DNA of 64,000 nucleotides from Histomonas meleagridis (GCA_020186115.1 WSYJ01000063.1:1-64000); one strand, 5' to 3'. Counted from the first letter of the stretch, positions 30,601-41,610 are shown. Translations and numbers: made by a program. Notes: a model not told the origin generated them from the sequence alone.

Positions 30601-32554
30601 AATCAACTCCTTTTTGTTGAAGAAGCTGTTTAGCTCCATTTATAAAACCTGTTTTAGATGCAGATATTAGTGCTGTACAAAACAATTTAAATAATTTCCA
30701 TATATTTATATCAGATATCAAATTATATGAATAAATGTTAAATATGATAATTAAATATTTTGAGCATTTACATTAATACCTTCATGTTCAAGAAGTAATT
30801 TAATTATTTCTGCATGACCATTTTTTGCAGCTAAAATAAGTGCTGTATCAAATAAATCAAATAATTACCAAATGTTATTTTGATATTTGAAATTACAAAA
30901 ACCATCTTTAAATTAAATAATTAAAAGTTTTTAGTATTGACATCTATTCCTTTTTGTTCAAGGAGTAATTTAACTATTTCTGGATGACCATTTTCTGAAG
31001 CCAAAATAAGTGGTGTATTAAATAAATTAAATAATTACCAAATGTTATTTTGATATTCTAAATTCTTAATAGAAATAATAAAAAAACACTAAAAATATTT
31101 TTAATATTAATTTTAATATCTTCTTGTTCGAGGAGTATTTTAACTATTTCTGGATGACCATTTTTGGATGCTAGATTAAGAGATGAATCAAACAACTCAT
31201 ACAATTCCCAAACGTTGTTTTGAAACATCAAATTATATGTGTAAATGATAAATAAGATATTTCAATACTTTGTGCATTTATATCATTTACATCGTGTTCA
31301 AGAAATAGTTTAAATATTTCACTGTAACCATTTTCTGCAGCAACCATAAAAGCAATATAAAATATTTTGAGCAATTTCCAGATATTATTAGAAAACATGA
31401 AATATTTGAAATAAATTTTAAAGACTATAATTAAGTATTTTTAGCATTTGTATCAATATTTTTATGTTCAAGTAATAATCTAACGATTTCAGTGAGACCT
31501 TTCCTAATTGCATAAATAAGTGCGGAATCATATAAAATGATAAATTTCCAAATGTTATTTTTAGGGTTTAAATTTTTGAAATGAATATTAAAATCTATAA
31601 ATATATATCTTTAGTATTAATATTGATTCTTTCTTTTTTAATAAGCAATTTAATTATTTCTATATGACCTTTATTAATTGCATAAATTAGTGCTGATTTA
31701 AAAAATTTAAATAGTTTCCATATATCATTTTGATACTCGAAATAAATATAGTAGAAATTATAAAAAATAGATTTATATCTTTAAAATTAATATGAATTTC
31801 TTCATGTTTAAGGAGTAACGCAACTATATCTGTCATACCAAATTTAGACGCCCAAATAAGAGGTGTTCTAAACAAATTAAATAATTTCTAAATATTATAT
31901 TGATATTATATATCATTAAAATGAATATTAAATCTAAAAAACAAACGTCATAAATATTTACATTAATTCCTTCTTGTTCAAGGAGTAATTTCACAACTTT
32001 TTCTTGCATGTATGAAGTAGCGACTGTAAGTGCTGTATCAAATAATTTGATTATTTTCCAAAAGTTACTTTGAAGCCATAAATAACAAAAACCAATTTTA
32101 AAAAAATCAATAAAATATTTTTAGCAGCAAAATCAATTCTTTTGTCATTGACAAGTAATTTTACAATTTCTAAGTCACCATTTTGAGATGCAATTGTTAG
32201 TGCTGTATGAAAAAATTTTAATAATTTTTATTTGTTGTTTAAAAATGAAAGTTAAAAAGTAATACTAGATATATTAAATAAACGCCAACAATATTAATAT
32301 TCGTTTGATCATGCTCAAGAAATAACTTTACTAATTCAGAGTTACCTTTTGTAGATGCATAAATAAGTGGTGTATCATATATTATGAGTTATTTCCAAAT
32401 ATTATATTAAAATATTAAATTATACTAAAAAACTTTACTAACAAAACAAAACAAATATTTCTTATATTAACATTTATTTTTTTTTGTTGAAGTAGATATT
32501 TGACCATTTCTATTTGCCCAAATTCAGTTGCTATCATAAGTACTGTTTTAAATG
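27680..32554 (-). repeat. Ankyrin-module array 2 (29 modules; 23 at exact 170-bp period)
   Basis: Modules are marked at the TAL/TPL/TVL codons. They stand at 27798, 27970, 28140, 28304, 28458, then at every 170 bases from 28628 to 32198 without exception (22 modules), then 32365 and 32538. The ankyrin cores are diverged (for example LIYAIRKGLTEIVRLLLEHK, LTIASQNGDLEIVKLLVNDK, LIWASKFGMTDIVALLLKHE) yet free of stops where I translated them. Each is followed by an about 80-base AT-rich linker whose reading frame does not connect one module to the next. The conserved linker word CCAAATATTATTTTGAAA is shared with array 1. The array is directly downstream of the intact DUF3447-type gene at 32555-33781, and 170 is not divisible by three. 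Confidence 0.88.
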
Positions 32555-33781
32555 TTATGAATAATTATTGAAAATTATTATGAAATTTTGAATTATAAAA
32601 ACAAATTTTAAATAAAGTAATAAAATATTTTTCTCATTGATTTCAAATTGCTTTTGTTCCAAAATATAATTGAAAAGTTCAATATTTTCTGATTCAGCAA
32701 TATCAAAAAAGATATCTTTTGTAATTATACTTGCTTCATGATAATGTTTGATGATGAATATATTTCCAATTCTTGCAGATTCATGAATAGCAGATACAGT
32801 AATTATAATTCCTTCTTTAATCAAATAAATGAAGATTTCATAGTTATGATATGTAATACATGGCGCTGCTAATGAGTTAATATTAATTTTAATGATTTTA
32901 TTTTCATAAAGATATTTAAAGATATCATTTCGATGAAATTGAATTGCTGCTTCATAAGCATCTTTGAATGTTGAATGATTTTGTACGCATAAATGAATTA
33001 TTTCTGCATTTCCACCTGCAACTGCATATTTACCTGTGTTAGTTACATTAGCATTATTCATAAGTAAATATTTAAAACATTTAATTGATCCAAAAAATGC
33101 GGCATAATCAATTATTGTAACATTCTTTTGATTAATAAATGAACATCTTTCATAAAGTGATGGTTTTATTGTTTGATTAAAATTAAAATTTGTTTGTGAT
33201 GATATTTCTTGAAGTTTTTCCATTTCATCATTTCGAATTATTTTTGCTATTTCACCTGGATTAACTCCTTCTTCAATTAATTGCTTATGAAGTTCCCAAT
33301 CATTTTTTGAAAGTTCTTCATAATTTTTTAAAAAGATTTTTTCTATTTTAGTGAGACAATTTCTTTTATTTTCTATTTCTGTTTTATAATGCGCAAAATA
33401 ATGAGAAGAAATTTTTTTAGTAATATTTTCGTTAAGTAATTTTCGTTCAATCATTTTGTTAATTAAAAAATATGATTCCTGTGTGTTCTTGTCAAGTAAA
33501 AAAATTGTAAAAACATTCGAGATTTTATGTTCACTTTTGTGCATTTCTTCATATTTTTCAATTTCATTTATAAAATCCAATATCACATTTGAATCATTAA
33601 TTCCAATGGCATATGTATAATAAGCAATTTGACTAACAATTTGATTTAGAGAGTATGGATAATTATTATCAAAAATTTGCTTAATGATTGAATTCGCTGA
33701 TTGAGAAATATTTTCCACATTTAATCCATTAATAGTATTTTGTATTTGTTGGAGCATTTCGATATCATCTAGTGTTTCCAT
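32555..33781 (-). CDS. DUF3447-type ankyrin protein, intact N-terminal gene of array 2
   Basis: The 408-codon frame has no breaks. It has a helical N-terminal domain (METLDDIEMLQQIQNTINGL), then YFAHYKTEIENK, NDWELHKQLIEEGVNPGEIA, KIIRNDEMEKLQEISSQ and SLYERCSFINQKNVTIIDYA, then degenerate ankyrins (CFKYLLMNNANV, AVAGGNAEIIHLC, HRNDIFKYLYENK). The last module is ELFNYILEQKQFEINEKN. The final about 23 residues (ILLLYLKFVFIIQNF...) are linker sequence of the same kind that separates array 2 modules. This end is therefore probably not the true C-terminus if modules can be joined. The family is large in trichomonads and of unknown function. The gene is divergent from the TPR-like gene with 83 bp between the starts. 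Confidence 0.8.
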   Translation of the reverse strand: METLDDIEMLQQIQNTINGLNVENISQSANSIIKQIFDNNYPYSLNQIVSQIAYYTYAIGINDSNVILDFINEIEKYEEMHKSEHKISNVFTIFLLDKNTQESYFLINKMIERKLLNENITKKISSHYFAHYKTEIENKRNCLTKIEKIFLKNYEELSKNDWELHKQLIEEGVNPGEIAKIIRNDEMEKLQEISSQTNFNFNQTIKPSLYERCSFINQKNVTIIDYAAFFGSIKCFKYLLMNNANVTNTGKYAVAGGNAEIIHLCVQNHSTFKDAYEAAIQFHRNDIFKYLYENKIIKININSLAAPCITYHNYEIFIYLIKEGIIITVSAIHESARIGNIFIIKHYHEASIITKDIFFDIAESENIELFNYILEQKQFEINEKNILLLYLKFVFIIQNFIIIFNNYS

Positions 33782-33864
33782 TTGAGTTTTTTTTTGGATT
33801 TTTATTCTTTACGATCTTATTGAATATACTCCGATACAATATAAAGCAATCAAATTTTGTTCAA

Positions 33865-35037
33865 ATGAGTAGCTCGTTAAGGCTTCGCCCAAAACCTGAT
33901 TATATACCATCATTACAAGACTATAAACTTGCAAAAGAATGTTGTAGAGCATCAACAGAATATTTTTGCAATGAACTTAATATTAATCAAATCAGGTTAC
34001 GTCAACCACCAGATACTCTTGCAAATCCAACCGAAATTCTAGACAGAAAATATGAAGAATTCAAATCATTTATACCAAGCCCTACATCTAAGAATGGTAA
34101 AATTCAAAATTCCAGTGTTCATCATTTATTCTTTCTTCATCTTTTCCCACAATTTATGAAAAGCAAAAAGTACGAGGCTGCTATTCATTATGCCGAAGCT
34201 ATGTATAGTAAGATTCCTAATTATTCCTTAATCATTTATTTCGGTTATTTATCATCGTTATGCAAACCCAATGCTGATCAAGAAGAAATAGAATTTTCTC
34301 GTGATATTGAAAACTCGTATATCAGTAAGTTAGATATTCCACATTTTACACATTTACTTGATGAGCTAAATGCAATGTTAACGCAACGATTTAAACCAAT
34401 TTTGACCACATTAATAATGTTTGATACCACTGATCTTCAACGTAATATGTATGAACAAGTTCACGTCATACCAATTCTCCAATCAAATTGTTATGAATTT
34501 CAGTCATCGTATCAAATCTGCGAAGACCTCAACAAGAAACGACTTTCTACAATGAAGCGAATGCCTATTTTACAAACCACATCCGAAGGTATTCAGTTAC
34601 CGGAATCTGATACATCTAAATACGATGACAATGATATCATTTCATTAGTTTTAGAGGACAAATGGAAAGAAGCGATGATATTATCCACCAGACATTTACA
34701 AAAGAACCCGAATGATCCGATGTTTTTAGTGCATCAGATTCTATCGTTATATAAAATAGGGAAAATTCACGACGCGATAAAAGTTTGCACACATGCGTAT
34801 GAGTTATATAAAGCGGGAATTTTGTTGTACATTAGAGCAACACTTTGGCTGTCACTTGGCGAAACATATTATGCGAAATCGGATTTGCTGAAAATTGTTG
34901 ACGCAGATTTCGTACAAAATTTTATGGAAGGCGATGAAGGAGAATACTCTTTACATCCGCCAGTGGACGCAATAGATATAGAAATATTGGCTAAGGCGGC
35001 AAATATGAGGTTAAAAACAAATAAAATGAATAATTAA
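33865..35037 (+). CDS. Hypothetical TPR-like helical repeat protein
   Basis: This is a 390-residue protein of no family I can name. Paired-helix units resembling tetratricopeptide repeats are visible: FLHLFPQFMKSKKYEAAIHY, then EAMYSKIPNYSLIIYFGYLS in the middle, and WKEAMILSTRHLQKNPNDP, IGKIHDAIKVCTHAYELY and GILLYIRATLWLSLGETYYA toward the C-terminus. This suggests a scaffold or adaptor. ATG 33865 is chosen as the first Met close to the divergent promoter; longer readings would overlap the promoter of the ankyrin gene. No signal peptide or membrane segment was seen. Confidence 0.7.
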   Translation: MSSSLRLRPKPDYIPSLQDYKLAKECCRASTEYFCNELNINQIRLRQPPDTLANPTEILDRKYEEFKSFIPSPTSKNGKIQNSSVHHLFFLHLFPQFMKSKKYEAAIHYAEAMYSKIPNYSLIIYFGYLSSLCKPNADQEEIEFSRDIENSYISKLDIPHFTHLLDELNAMLTQRFKPILTTLIMFDTTDLQRNMYEQVHVIPILQSNCYEFQSSYQICEDLNKKRLSTMKRMPILQTTSEGIQLPESDTSKYDDNDIISLVLEDKWKEAMILSTRHLQKNPNDPMFLVHQILSLYKIGKIHDAIKVCTHAYELYKAGILLYIRATLWLSLGETYYAKSDLLKIVDADFVQNFMEGDEGEYSLHPPVDAIDIEILAKAANMRLKTNKMNN

Positions 35038-35672
35038 TAATATGTAAAATGTATTATAATAAATATCTCTTCTTTAAATATTTTAGGTGAAAAAAAATAA
35101 TTTAATGCTCAAAACGATTTAAACATTTATTAATCATAAATATTGTATCCCAATATCTATATTACCCAAAAATTATCAATTAATACCTTTCTTAAGGCTT
35201 GGATAAGAAAGCTTAATTTGGCAATAAAACTCAGCTGTGAATAATAAACATATAAAAACTTTACACTCTAGAGCAACATGATATCACTGATATCTAAGAA
35301 ATTATCAATCACTTTTGATAAAAATATGTGTCAAAAAGAAAAATCTTTATAATTATTTTGGTAATTTAGAAAAAATTTCTTTGCAAACATTAATATATTG
35401 CCCTTATAATTAAAAAATTGTTTTTTTATCCATATTCTAAATTAGATAACAATACATTATTAAGTGAATTGCTGCTGGATATTTTTGAAGAATAATATAT
35501 ATATATATATATATCAAAATTCATGTTTTAATTGTTTCTAACAGTAAAAGTAGTTTGCTTACTAAAAATAGAGGCGTTCCAAAGAATAAATCTAAAACAT
35601 ATTGTTACTTCAAATCTTAAAAGCGACAAGAATGAATTTTATACAAACATTTAAATATATATTTAAAAAACA
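35038..35672. other. Gene-free stretch with a TA microsatellite
   Basis: No gene was recognised between two convergent genes. A TA dinucleotide tract lies at about 35491-35513. The remainder is AT-rich. Confidence 0.45.
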
Positions 35673-37430
35673 TTAAACATTGGCTTGATCAGCAAAATAT
35701 CTAACGTCGGGATCGCTATCGTTTTTCAACAGCTTCAAAATAACGTTCACCTGGATTTTGCCTTTTTCGTCGGCAAAATTCAACAATTTCACCAAAGTTT
35801 TTGCCGCTAAGATTCTAACGTTTGGGACTTGGTCCGAAGCCATTAAAATAACTGAAGGCAAAACTCTTTCTGAAAGATCTTCAGCCGAAAGAACATTACA
35901 TAAATTCCAAACAGCGGAAAGAGAACTTTGTCTAACAGAGTAAATTGGTGAGTAATTCAGTTTCATTAAGGTTGAAATTATAAAATCTTTAGCTTCAGGA
36001 TTTCGAATTATTATATCAGGCAAAACTTTACAAATTTCATCTCTAACAATAAAAACAGAATCTTCCATCCAATTCTGTATCACAGGAATTATTTGTTCTG
36101 TAAATGCTTCTTGATTAATATATTGTAAAAAACTACAGAACATTTGTATTATCTCAATTTTTATTCTAAAATCAACTTTTGTCGATATTTCTAACAGTTT
36201 TGGAAATATTGCTTGTGTAACTGCATAAGAATCTACTTCTGTAAAATATGTCTTAAGACTTCGTAATAATGCAATTACTATATCTCGTTCATTATCACTT
36301 AAAAGCGATACCATTACAGGATATAGTTGTTCAACTTCAATTTCTTCATCTGTAATTTTTGTGAATATTAATATATCTTTTGCAACTTCTTCTCGTACTT
36401 GCTTAAATCGATCATTTGATAATTCTGTAATTTCTGGTATAATTGAGTCATTAAAAAATTGAGGTACTTTTGCGAGATATTCAATACTTTGCTTACAACA
36501 TAATACTGCTGCTGTTTTAACTTCTGGATCTAAATCTCGTAACAAATAAAGGATGATTGACCCAATATCACTACCGATTAAATCACTTGCAAAATATGGT
36601 ACAAGCATAGATAATGCTTTGGCCATATTTGCTCGAACCCACCAACTACTATCTTTTGATAAAGTTCGAGCTATCGGTACCAGGATGTTTTGCCTGTCAT
36701 TACTTAGAACTTTAGCAGCAGCGGCAGGGAGACATCCTGGTATCATAACTCGAACGCTTTCATCGTCATCGTTAACGTTCTTCTCAAGGATTTGACGAAC
36801 GACTTCATTCATGACGACGTTTTGTTTCATGACATTCAGAAGAGCTGGAATAGAATGAAGAGCTGCACGCCTTAAAATAGGCGTTTCTTCTTTTCGTGTA
36901 CATGAAATAAAATATCTTCTTAATTTTGCTTTGTTAAGATCTGAAACAAGATCATATAAATCTGGTAAAAGAATACAAGCAGAAATACGAAGGGTCGCTG
37001 ATTTATCGGTTTGTTGAAGAAATAAATCATTAAATAAATTCATGACAATTGTATCACTTGAAGATGTTGATATTTGTGAACAAACAGAAACAACTGAACG
37101 AATTGCTTTCTCACGTACAAATGTGTCTTCTGTGGCTAAATATTGTTTAAGAGGTGTTAATAAAACATGTGCATATTGTGAACCACCAACGTACTTTACA
37201 AAAATCCCAAGTTGTCGAGCAATAATAGATTGAACTTCAGCATCAAAATTAACTTGACCTTGTGAAAGAAAAGGAAGAAGTTTACTTCGAGTATTTTCAG
37301 GTCCAAGTGCAGCAGCAATTAACCACATGTTTTCTGCTGTAAATATTTTTTCTTGAACTATATCTGAATTGATTCCTTGTGTAAATAACTCTAAAATTGT
37401 TTCTGGGTCAATTTCTTCTTCTTCTTCCAT
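35673..37430 (-). CDS. PP2A scaffold subunit A (PR65), HEAT repeats
   Basis: The 585-residue protein is close to the usual 589 of PR65 and consists of about 15 HEAT repeats. Recognisable stretches are LGPENTRSKLLPFL in repeat 1-2, VREKAIRSVVSVCSQIS, RISACILLPDLYDLVSD, DSSWWVRANMAKALSMLVPYF and RQSSLSAVWNLCNVLSAEDL near the C-terminus. It holds the catalytic and regulatory subunits of protein phosphatase 2A in cytoplasm and nucleus. The acidic N-terminus MEEEEEIDPETILELF begins at the first ATG. Upstream TTCACAAT, about a dozen bases before the ATG, fits an initiator. It is divergent from Raptor. Confidence 0.95.
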   Translation of the reverse strand: MEEEEEIDPETILELFTQGINSDIVQEKIFTAENMWLIAAALGPENTRSKLLPFLSQGQVNFDAEVQSIIARQLGIFVKYVGGSQYAHVLLTPLKQYLATEDTFVREKAIRSVVSVCSQISTSSSDTIVMNLFNDLFLQQTDKSATLRISACILLPDLYDLVSDLNKAKLRRYFISCTRKEETPILRRAALHSIPALLNVMKQNVVMNEVVRQILEKNVNDDDESVRVMIPGCLPAAAAKVLSNDRQNILVPIARTLSKDSSWWVRANMAKALSMLVPYFASDLIGSDIGSIILYLLRDLDPEVKTAAVLCCKQSIEYLAKVPQFFNDSIIPEITELSNDRFKQVREEVAKDILIFTKITDEEIEVEQLYPVMVSLLSDNERDIVIALLRSLKTYFTEVDSYAVTQAIFPKLLEISTKVDFRIKIEIIQMFCSFLQYINQEAFTEQIIPVIQNWMEDSVFIVRDEICKVLPDIIIRNPEAKDFIISTLMKLNYSPIYSVRQSSLSAVWNLCNVLSAEDLSERVLPSVILMASDQVPNVRILAAKTLVKLLNFADEKGKIQVNVILKLLKNDSDPDVRYFADQANV

Positions 37431-37580
37431 TTTTTAATTGTGAAAAAATAATATTGTCAAAATAATTTCTTAAAAATTACTTTGGACAAATTTATTAACG
37501 GCTGCCTTAAATTTGAATATCGTAAAGTATTTAATACTATCTAAAAAAAAAGTAGATTCTAAAAAAAAATTTCATCCTTG
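37431..37580. promoter_or_regulatory. Divergent promoter of PP2A-A and Raptor
   Basis: The 150-bp gap has TTAACGGCTGCC (about 37494-37505), a version of the AACGG word, roughly midway. A TTCATCCTTG initiator-like word lies just before the Raptor ATG, and TTCACAAT on the other strand precedes PP2A-A. Confidence 0.5.
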
Positions 37581-40500
37581 ATGAGAAAAATTAATTTAGT
37601 AAACAAAATAATATCATCAGATGATAATTCTTCATTTTCTGATGGTATGTCTAGTGATGATTCTATAGAAAATTCTCTTCAAGAAGATGATACAATAGGC
37701 TTTGCTCCATCTTCTCCTTTTTATTATCTTTCAATGATGGAACATCTTAATAACATTGATTCAAGTGTTTCAGAACATAGTCAATTATCAGGGTTATGCG
37801 ACTTATCAGATGAAGATTATTATCTAGATCAAATGAACAAAAAATTTATTCCAACTCCAAAACCAACTCTCGAAGTCGTTCGATGTGCTGTTATAGTTTT
37901 TGCACATGCAATTTTTTATCCTAACATTCAATCGGAATATATGAAAAATAGCTCCCTATTTCTTTCATGGAGAGGCCTTCAATCCGATCATCCAAATGAA
38001 TATCCAATAGCTCTTCAAGGTTCATACAAAAATGAATATCTTCGACTTAGTCCAAAAATTCGGATTTTTCCTTTTATTTCTCCAAGTGTTGAAAAGATGA
38101 ACTCACTTAAATCTCTTCGTCGTGAAGTAACTCTCGGACGTGTTCTTTTTCATTTTGTCGGTTATGGATTTCCAACAGATTCTGATGATTCATTAATTTT
38201 CAATTCCAACACCGATAATCCATCACACTATACCCTTTCTAAATTATTTGAATCATTTTGTCAACCTTCTTGGTTCATTTTTGATTGTGATAATGCTGGT
38301 GCATATCTTAACGTTCTCCAGAAAACCGCCGAAAGTCAAAAAACCGTTTATCGGAATCCTTATCAAGATGATTGGTTTTGTTTTTGTGCTACATCGGCAG
38401 GAGAACAACTTCCACAGAATCGTTATCTCCCACGAGATTTTTTAACTACTTGTCTTTTTACACCTATACCAATTTCAATTTTATGTCATATTCTAAAATA
38501 TTACCAAACATCTTTTTCTTCACCAAACTTTCCATTATCAAAGATAGATGAGCTTTGGGAGTCATCTAATGAGGTTCAACTTGACATAGTTTTATCATCC
38601 ATTACAGGTGGAATAGCAGCAGATTATTTTCCAAGTGATAAATATCAATTATTTTTCCATCAAGACAATCTTACTTCTAACTTTTTTCGGCGGTTTATAT
38701 TAGCGCAATATTTATTATCATCATTTGAAGTATATCCAATTTCACATCCTTATATCCCTAATACGACGTCACATCCCTTATGGATGGAATGGGAGTTATC
38801 TTTAGATTTATGGGTTATGTCAACTATAGTTCCACGGCCAACATTTGCATCACAATTTTTTTCACGTTCATTGACAACAATGTCCGCGTTATTATCCACA
38901 CCTAAGTCACGCATAGATCAGTCATTATTATCCATCTTATTAGACTATCCATTATCAGGAATTGAAGGTGGTGATAAATCGTTTATATATTTAGTTGAAT
39001 ATTGTATTAAATTGCAAGAAAATCGGGAAAAAATTGCTTCAATTGTAATGTTTAATGATTTATTTTCTAAGTTAATAGCGCATGATTCTAATGACGAAGA
39101 ATATCAAGCATTATCATATTTAATATTATCATTATTACAACTTGATTTAAATTTTTCATATGAAATTCATAAAGATTTAAACTTAGCGATATTACCATCG
39201 TATATATTTGATGATAAGATCAATGAAATTACACGTGCGACATTAGCAGCGATATTAGCTTCGATTGTTAATGCAATAAAAACAATTCGTTTAACATGTG
39301 CATCATCTGAATTCATTACAGCAGTAAAAGATGCAGTACAAACAGCGAAGAATCCGATTTTAATATTATGGATGTTAATCTTATTAAAGCGCTCATTCTC
39401 AGTGTTATCAGCTGATTATTCTTTGTTTTATAATACTTCATCACATATACAAGTTTCGATTTGTATCTTTCATAAGGCATATGAAGTTCGAGCAGCAGTA
39501 TCATCAGCATTATCATGTTTTATGCAATCTACTGAATGTTTATCTAATTTCCAACTGATATTATTTGCTATTTCCGCATTTAATGATATGTCTTATTTAG
39601 TTCGATATCAATTATTACTTTTATTAATTCGATTTCTTTCAAGTGTTATAAATGTATCGACAATATTTATATTAAAAGAAGAACATTCATTTAATGAATT
39701 GTTTCATACTTGGTTTAAAACTAATCCGAAAACTATTGAAGAATATGCTAAAGCTGTTGATTCGATATCACATTTAGAAGATTCTTTTAATTATATTACA
39801 AGTATTGCAAAGTTTTTGATATTATATTTCTCATATGATCCACATCCTTCGATTAAAGATTTAGCGTCACGTGCATATAAACAATTCACACAAGAAGAAA
39901 CAAATGATATTCGAAACCATTCAATATCACCACCATTTATATCAATGGTTTTAGATAATGAAACATTTGAAGAAGATTTTAATGAGAAAATCGAAGACGA
40001 TTTCGAAAGTGATTCTGATGCATTATTTAATATTGCTATACGTCAATTTGTAAATTATCAACAAAAATCATTAAATGAAGAGAAGAATATTTCCGAATAT
40101 AATAATAAAAATAATAACAAAAAGTTATTACATAATGATATACCATTTGGTAATATCGAATTTCCAACAATTAAATTACAATTAGAAGCTGAAAGTAATT
40201 TTATTAATGAGCCAATAAAAATCATTAAATATGAACCAAATAATTTAATGTCAATTATTGCAACTAACAATGAAATTTATTCCATTAATGAAGATAATAC
40301 ATTTAATACTAAATATAAACTTAACAAAAACTCGGTAACTAGTGAATTAGAAATTATGAATTATCATAATGAAATCATTTCAATAATATCTACAAACGAT
40401 GGATGTTGTCATTTATGGAATCCATCACATAAGAACTTAAGTGTTACATGGCGATGTGACATTAATTATTTAAATGATAATTCCCCATTACATATAGCAG

Positions 40501-41090
40501 TATCATCTTTAAATAATAAAATCATCGCCGGTAGAGATTATAGTGCAATATCTTTATGGGATTTACCTTCACAACGTTTAATTAACGAATATAAGTTCGA
40601 AGAAAACCATAAAATTTCAACAATCGCTTCTTACCCGAATAATAATGAGTTATATGTCGTTGGTTATGATAATGGTATTGTTGATTTACTTGATATCCGT
40701 TGTGAGAATTCTCGTGTTTTAACTATATCTTTTGCTGAGAAAATTGCGTATATAAAAGGGAATAGAACTGGAGCTGATTTGTTATATATTGTAACTGAAT
40801 CAGGAAGAATAATAATGTGGAATAAGTCGGAAAATTACTTAAATTCTTTTACGTTAAATAATAATTTGAAAAATAAAATTCGTTACTTCGATACTCATTT
40901 CACATTCCCGTTGTTGGCTGTGATTAATTCGGAGAACGCACCAATAATAGCATCGGCTAAAAATGGTAAAGAGTTGTATAAGGTGAACGAATTGAACCAG
41001 AATTCAGTTGTCGCGTTTCACCCAATTTTACCAATGATATCTTTCGGAACTGAGGAAGGAAGAATTTTGTCTTATAATATCGTGCAATAA
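37581..41090 (+). CDS. Raptor, TORC1 subunit
   Basis: The 1169-residue protein has the Raptor layout. An N-terminal caspase-like (RNC) region (about 90-400) contains LGRVLFHFVGYGFP and WFIFDCDNAGAYL, counterparts of the family's LFHYNGHG and FVYDCSNAG. It continues with LPRDFLTTCLFTPIPISI and NFFRRFILAQYLLSSFEVYP. A HEAT-like middle (about 400-790) follows, then an acidic linker (about 790-850) and a C-terminal WD40 propeller (about 880-1169; e.g. CCHLWNPSHKNLSVTWR, AISLWDLPSQRL, GIVDLLDIR). Raptor selects substrates for the TOR kinase. The family's HG after the first strand is YG here. ATG 37581 is used; the preceding TTG is ignored. Confidence 0.87.
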   Translation: MRKINLVNKIISSDDNSSFSDGMSSDDSIENSLQEDDTIGFAPSSPFYYLSMMEHLNNIDSSVSEHSQLSGLCDLSDEDYYLDQMNKKFIPTPKPTLEVVRCAVIVFAHAIFYPNIQSEYMKNSSLFLSWRGLQSDHPNEYPIALQGSYKNEYLRLSPKIRIFPFISPSVEKMNSLKSLRREVTLGRVLFHFVGYGFPTDSDDSLIFNSNTDNPSHYTLSKLFESFCQPSWFIFDCDNAGAYLNVLQKTAESQKTVYRNPYQDDWFCFCATSAGEQLPQNRYLPRDFLTTCLFTPIPISILCHILKYYQTSFSSPNFPLSKIDELWESSNEVQLDIVLSSITGGIAADYFPSDKYQLFFHQDNLTSNFFRRFILAQYLLSSFEVYPISHPYIPNTTSHPLWMEWELSLDLWVMSTIVPRPTFASQFFSRSLTTMSALLSTPKSRIDQSLLSILLDYPLSGIEGGDKSFIYLVEYCIKLQENREKIASIVMFNDLFSKLIAHDSNDEEYQALSYLILSLLQLDLNFSYEIHKDLNLAILPSYIFDDKINEITRATLAAILASIVNAIKTIRLTCASSEFITAVKDAVQTAKNPILILWMLILLKRSFSVLSADYSLFYNTSSHIQVSICIFHKAYEVRAAVSSALSCFMQSTECLSNFQLILFAISAFNDMSYLVRYQLLLLLIRFLSSVINVSTIFILKEEHSFNELFHTWFKTNPKTIEEYAKAVDSISHLEDSFNYITSIAKFLILYFSYDPHPSIKDLASRAYKQFTQEETNDIRNHSISPPFISMVLDNETFEEDFNEKIEDDFESDSDALFNIAIRQFVNYQQKSLNEEKNISEYNNKNNNKKLLHNDIPFGNIEFPTIKLQLEAESNFINEPIKIIKYEPNNLMSIIATNNEIYSINEDNTFNTKYKLNKNSVTSELEIMNYHNEIISIISTNDGCCHLWNPSHKNLSVTWRCDINYLNDNSPLHIAVSSLNNKIIAGRDYSAISLWDLPSQRLINEYKFEENHKISTIASYPNNNELYVVGYDNGIVDLLDIRCENSRVLTISFAEKIAYIKGNRTGADLLYIVTESGRIIMWNKSENYLNSFTLNNNLKNKIRYFDTHFTFPLLAVINSENAPIIASAKNGKELYKVNELNQNSVVAFHPILPMISFGTEEGRILSYNIVQ

Positions 41091-41610
41091 AAATATGTTT
41101 TTAAATAAATATGTAAATATTATTAAGATTTTAACTATGATTGTTATATTTATTTTCATTTCTCTTAAAATAAACAGGTAAAAAACAAAATTAGAAACAT
41201 AATGAAATTTCATAATTTTAGTTTAAAAAAGCATTGTCATTATACAATTCATTTTTATCCTTTGATGCATTTAGGGAAAAAACATTTGAAATATGTTGCA
41301 TTAAAATTATATTTCATTTCGAAAGTTAGTCGATTTATTATTGAGTAGCACTTTTGAATGAATTGTGATGTGAAAAATGATTTTTGCTATATGTAAAGTA
41401 ATTTTGAAAATGGCCGTATGGCACAATTGCCACCGGTTGAAAGTGTTTAGTTCACATACATAAATACGTAAAAACAGTTCTAAATAAACTTTTATTTAAT
41501 TTTATAAATTCGCAAAATCTCTATTGAATGTTTGAATTATGATTCTGTTAAAAAAGCAACTAAATAACATCAGCAATTAAGCTTTTGTATTTGAATGTAA
41601 ATTATATTCA
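41091..41610. other. Gene-free intergenic stretch
   Basis: No gene was recognised between Raptor and the convergent small basic protein gene. The sequence is mostly AT-rich; a slightly GC-richer patch (about 41408-41445) contains CCACCGGTTG but no evident RNA gene. Confidence 0.4.

Noticed and set aside
28458-32538. Ankyrin array linkers as ordinary spliceosomal introns
   Set aside because: I looked for GT...AG at constant positions in about a dozen aligned linkers. An AG appears only within the ACA-GCA of TAL and is lost in units reading ACA-CCA. No constant GT follows the NAKD codons, and the trichomonad GTATGT and ACTAACACACAG signals are absent.
27680-32554. CRISPR array because of regular spacing
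   Set aside because: The repeats code for ankyrin residues, are too long and too diverged, and the genome is eukaryotic.
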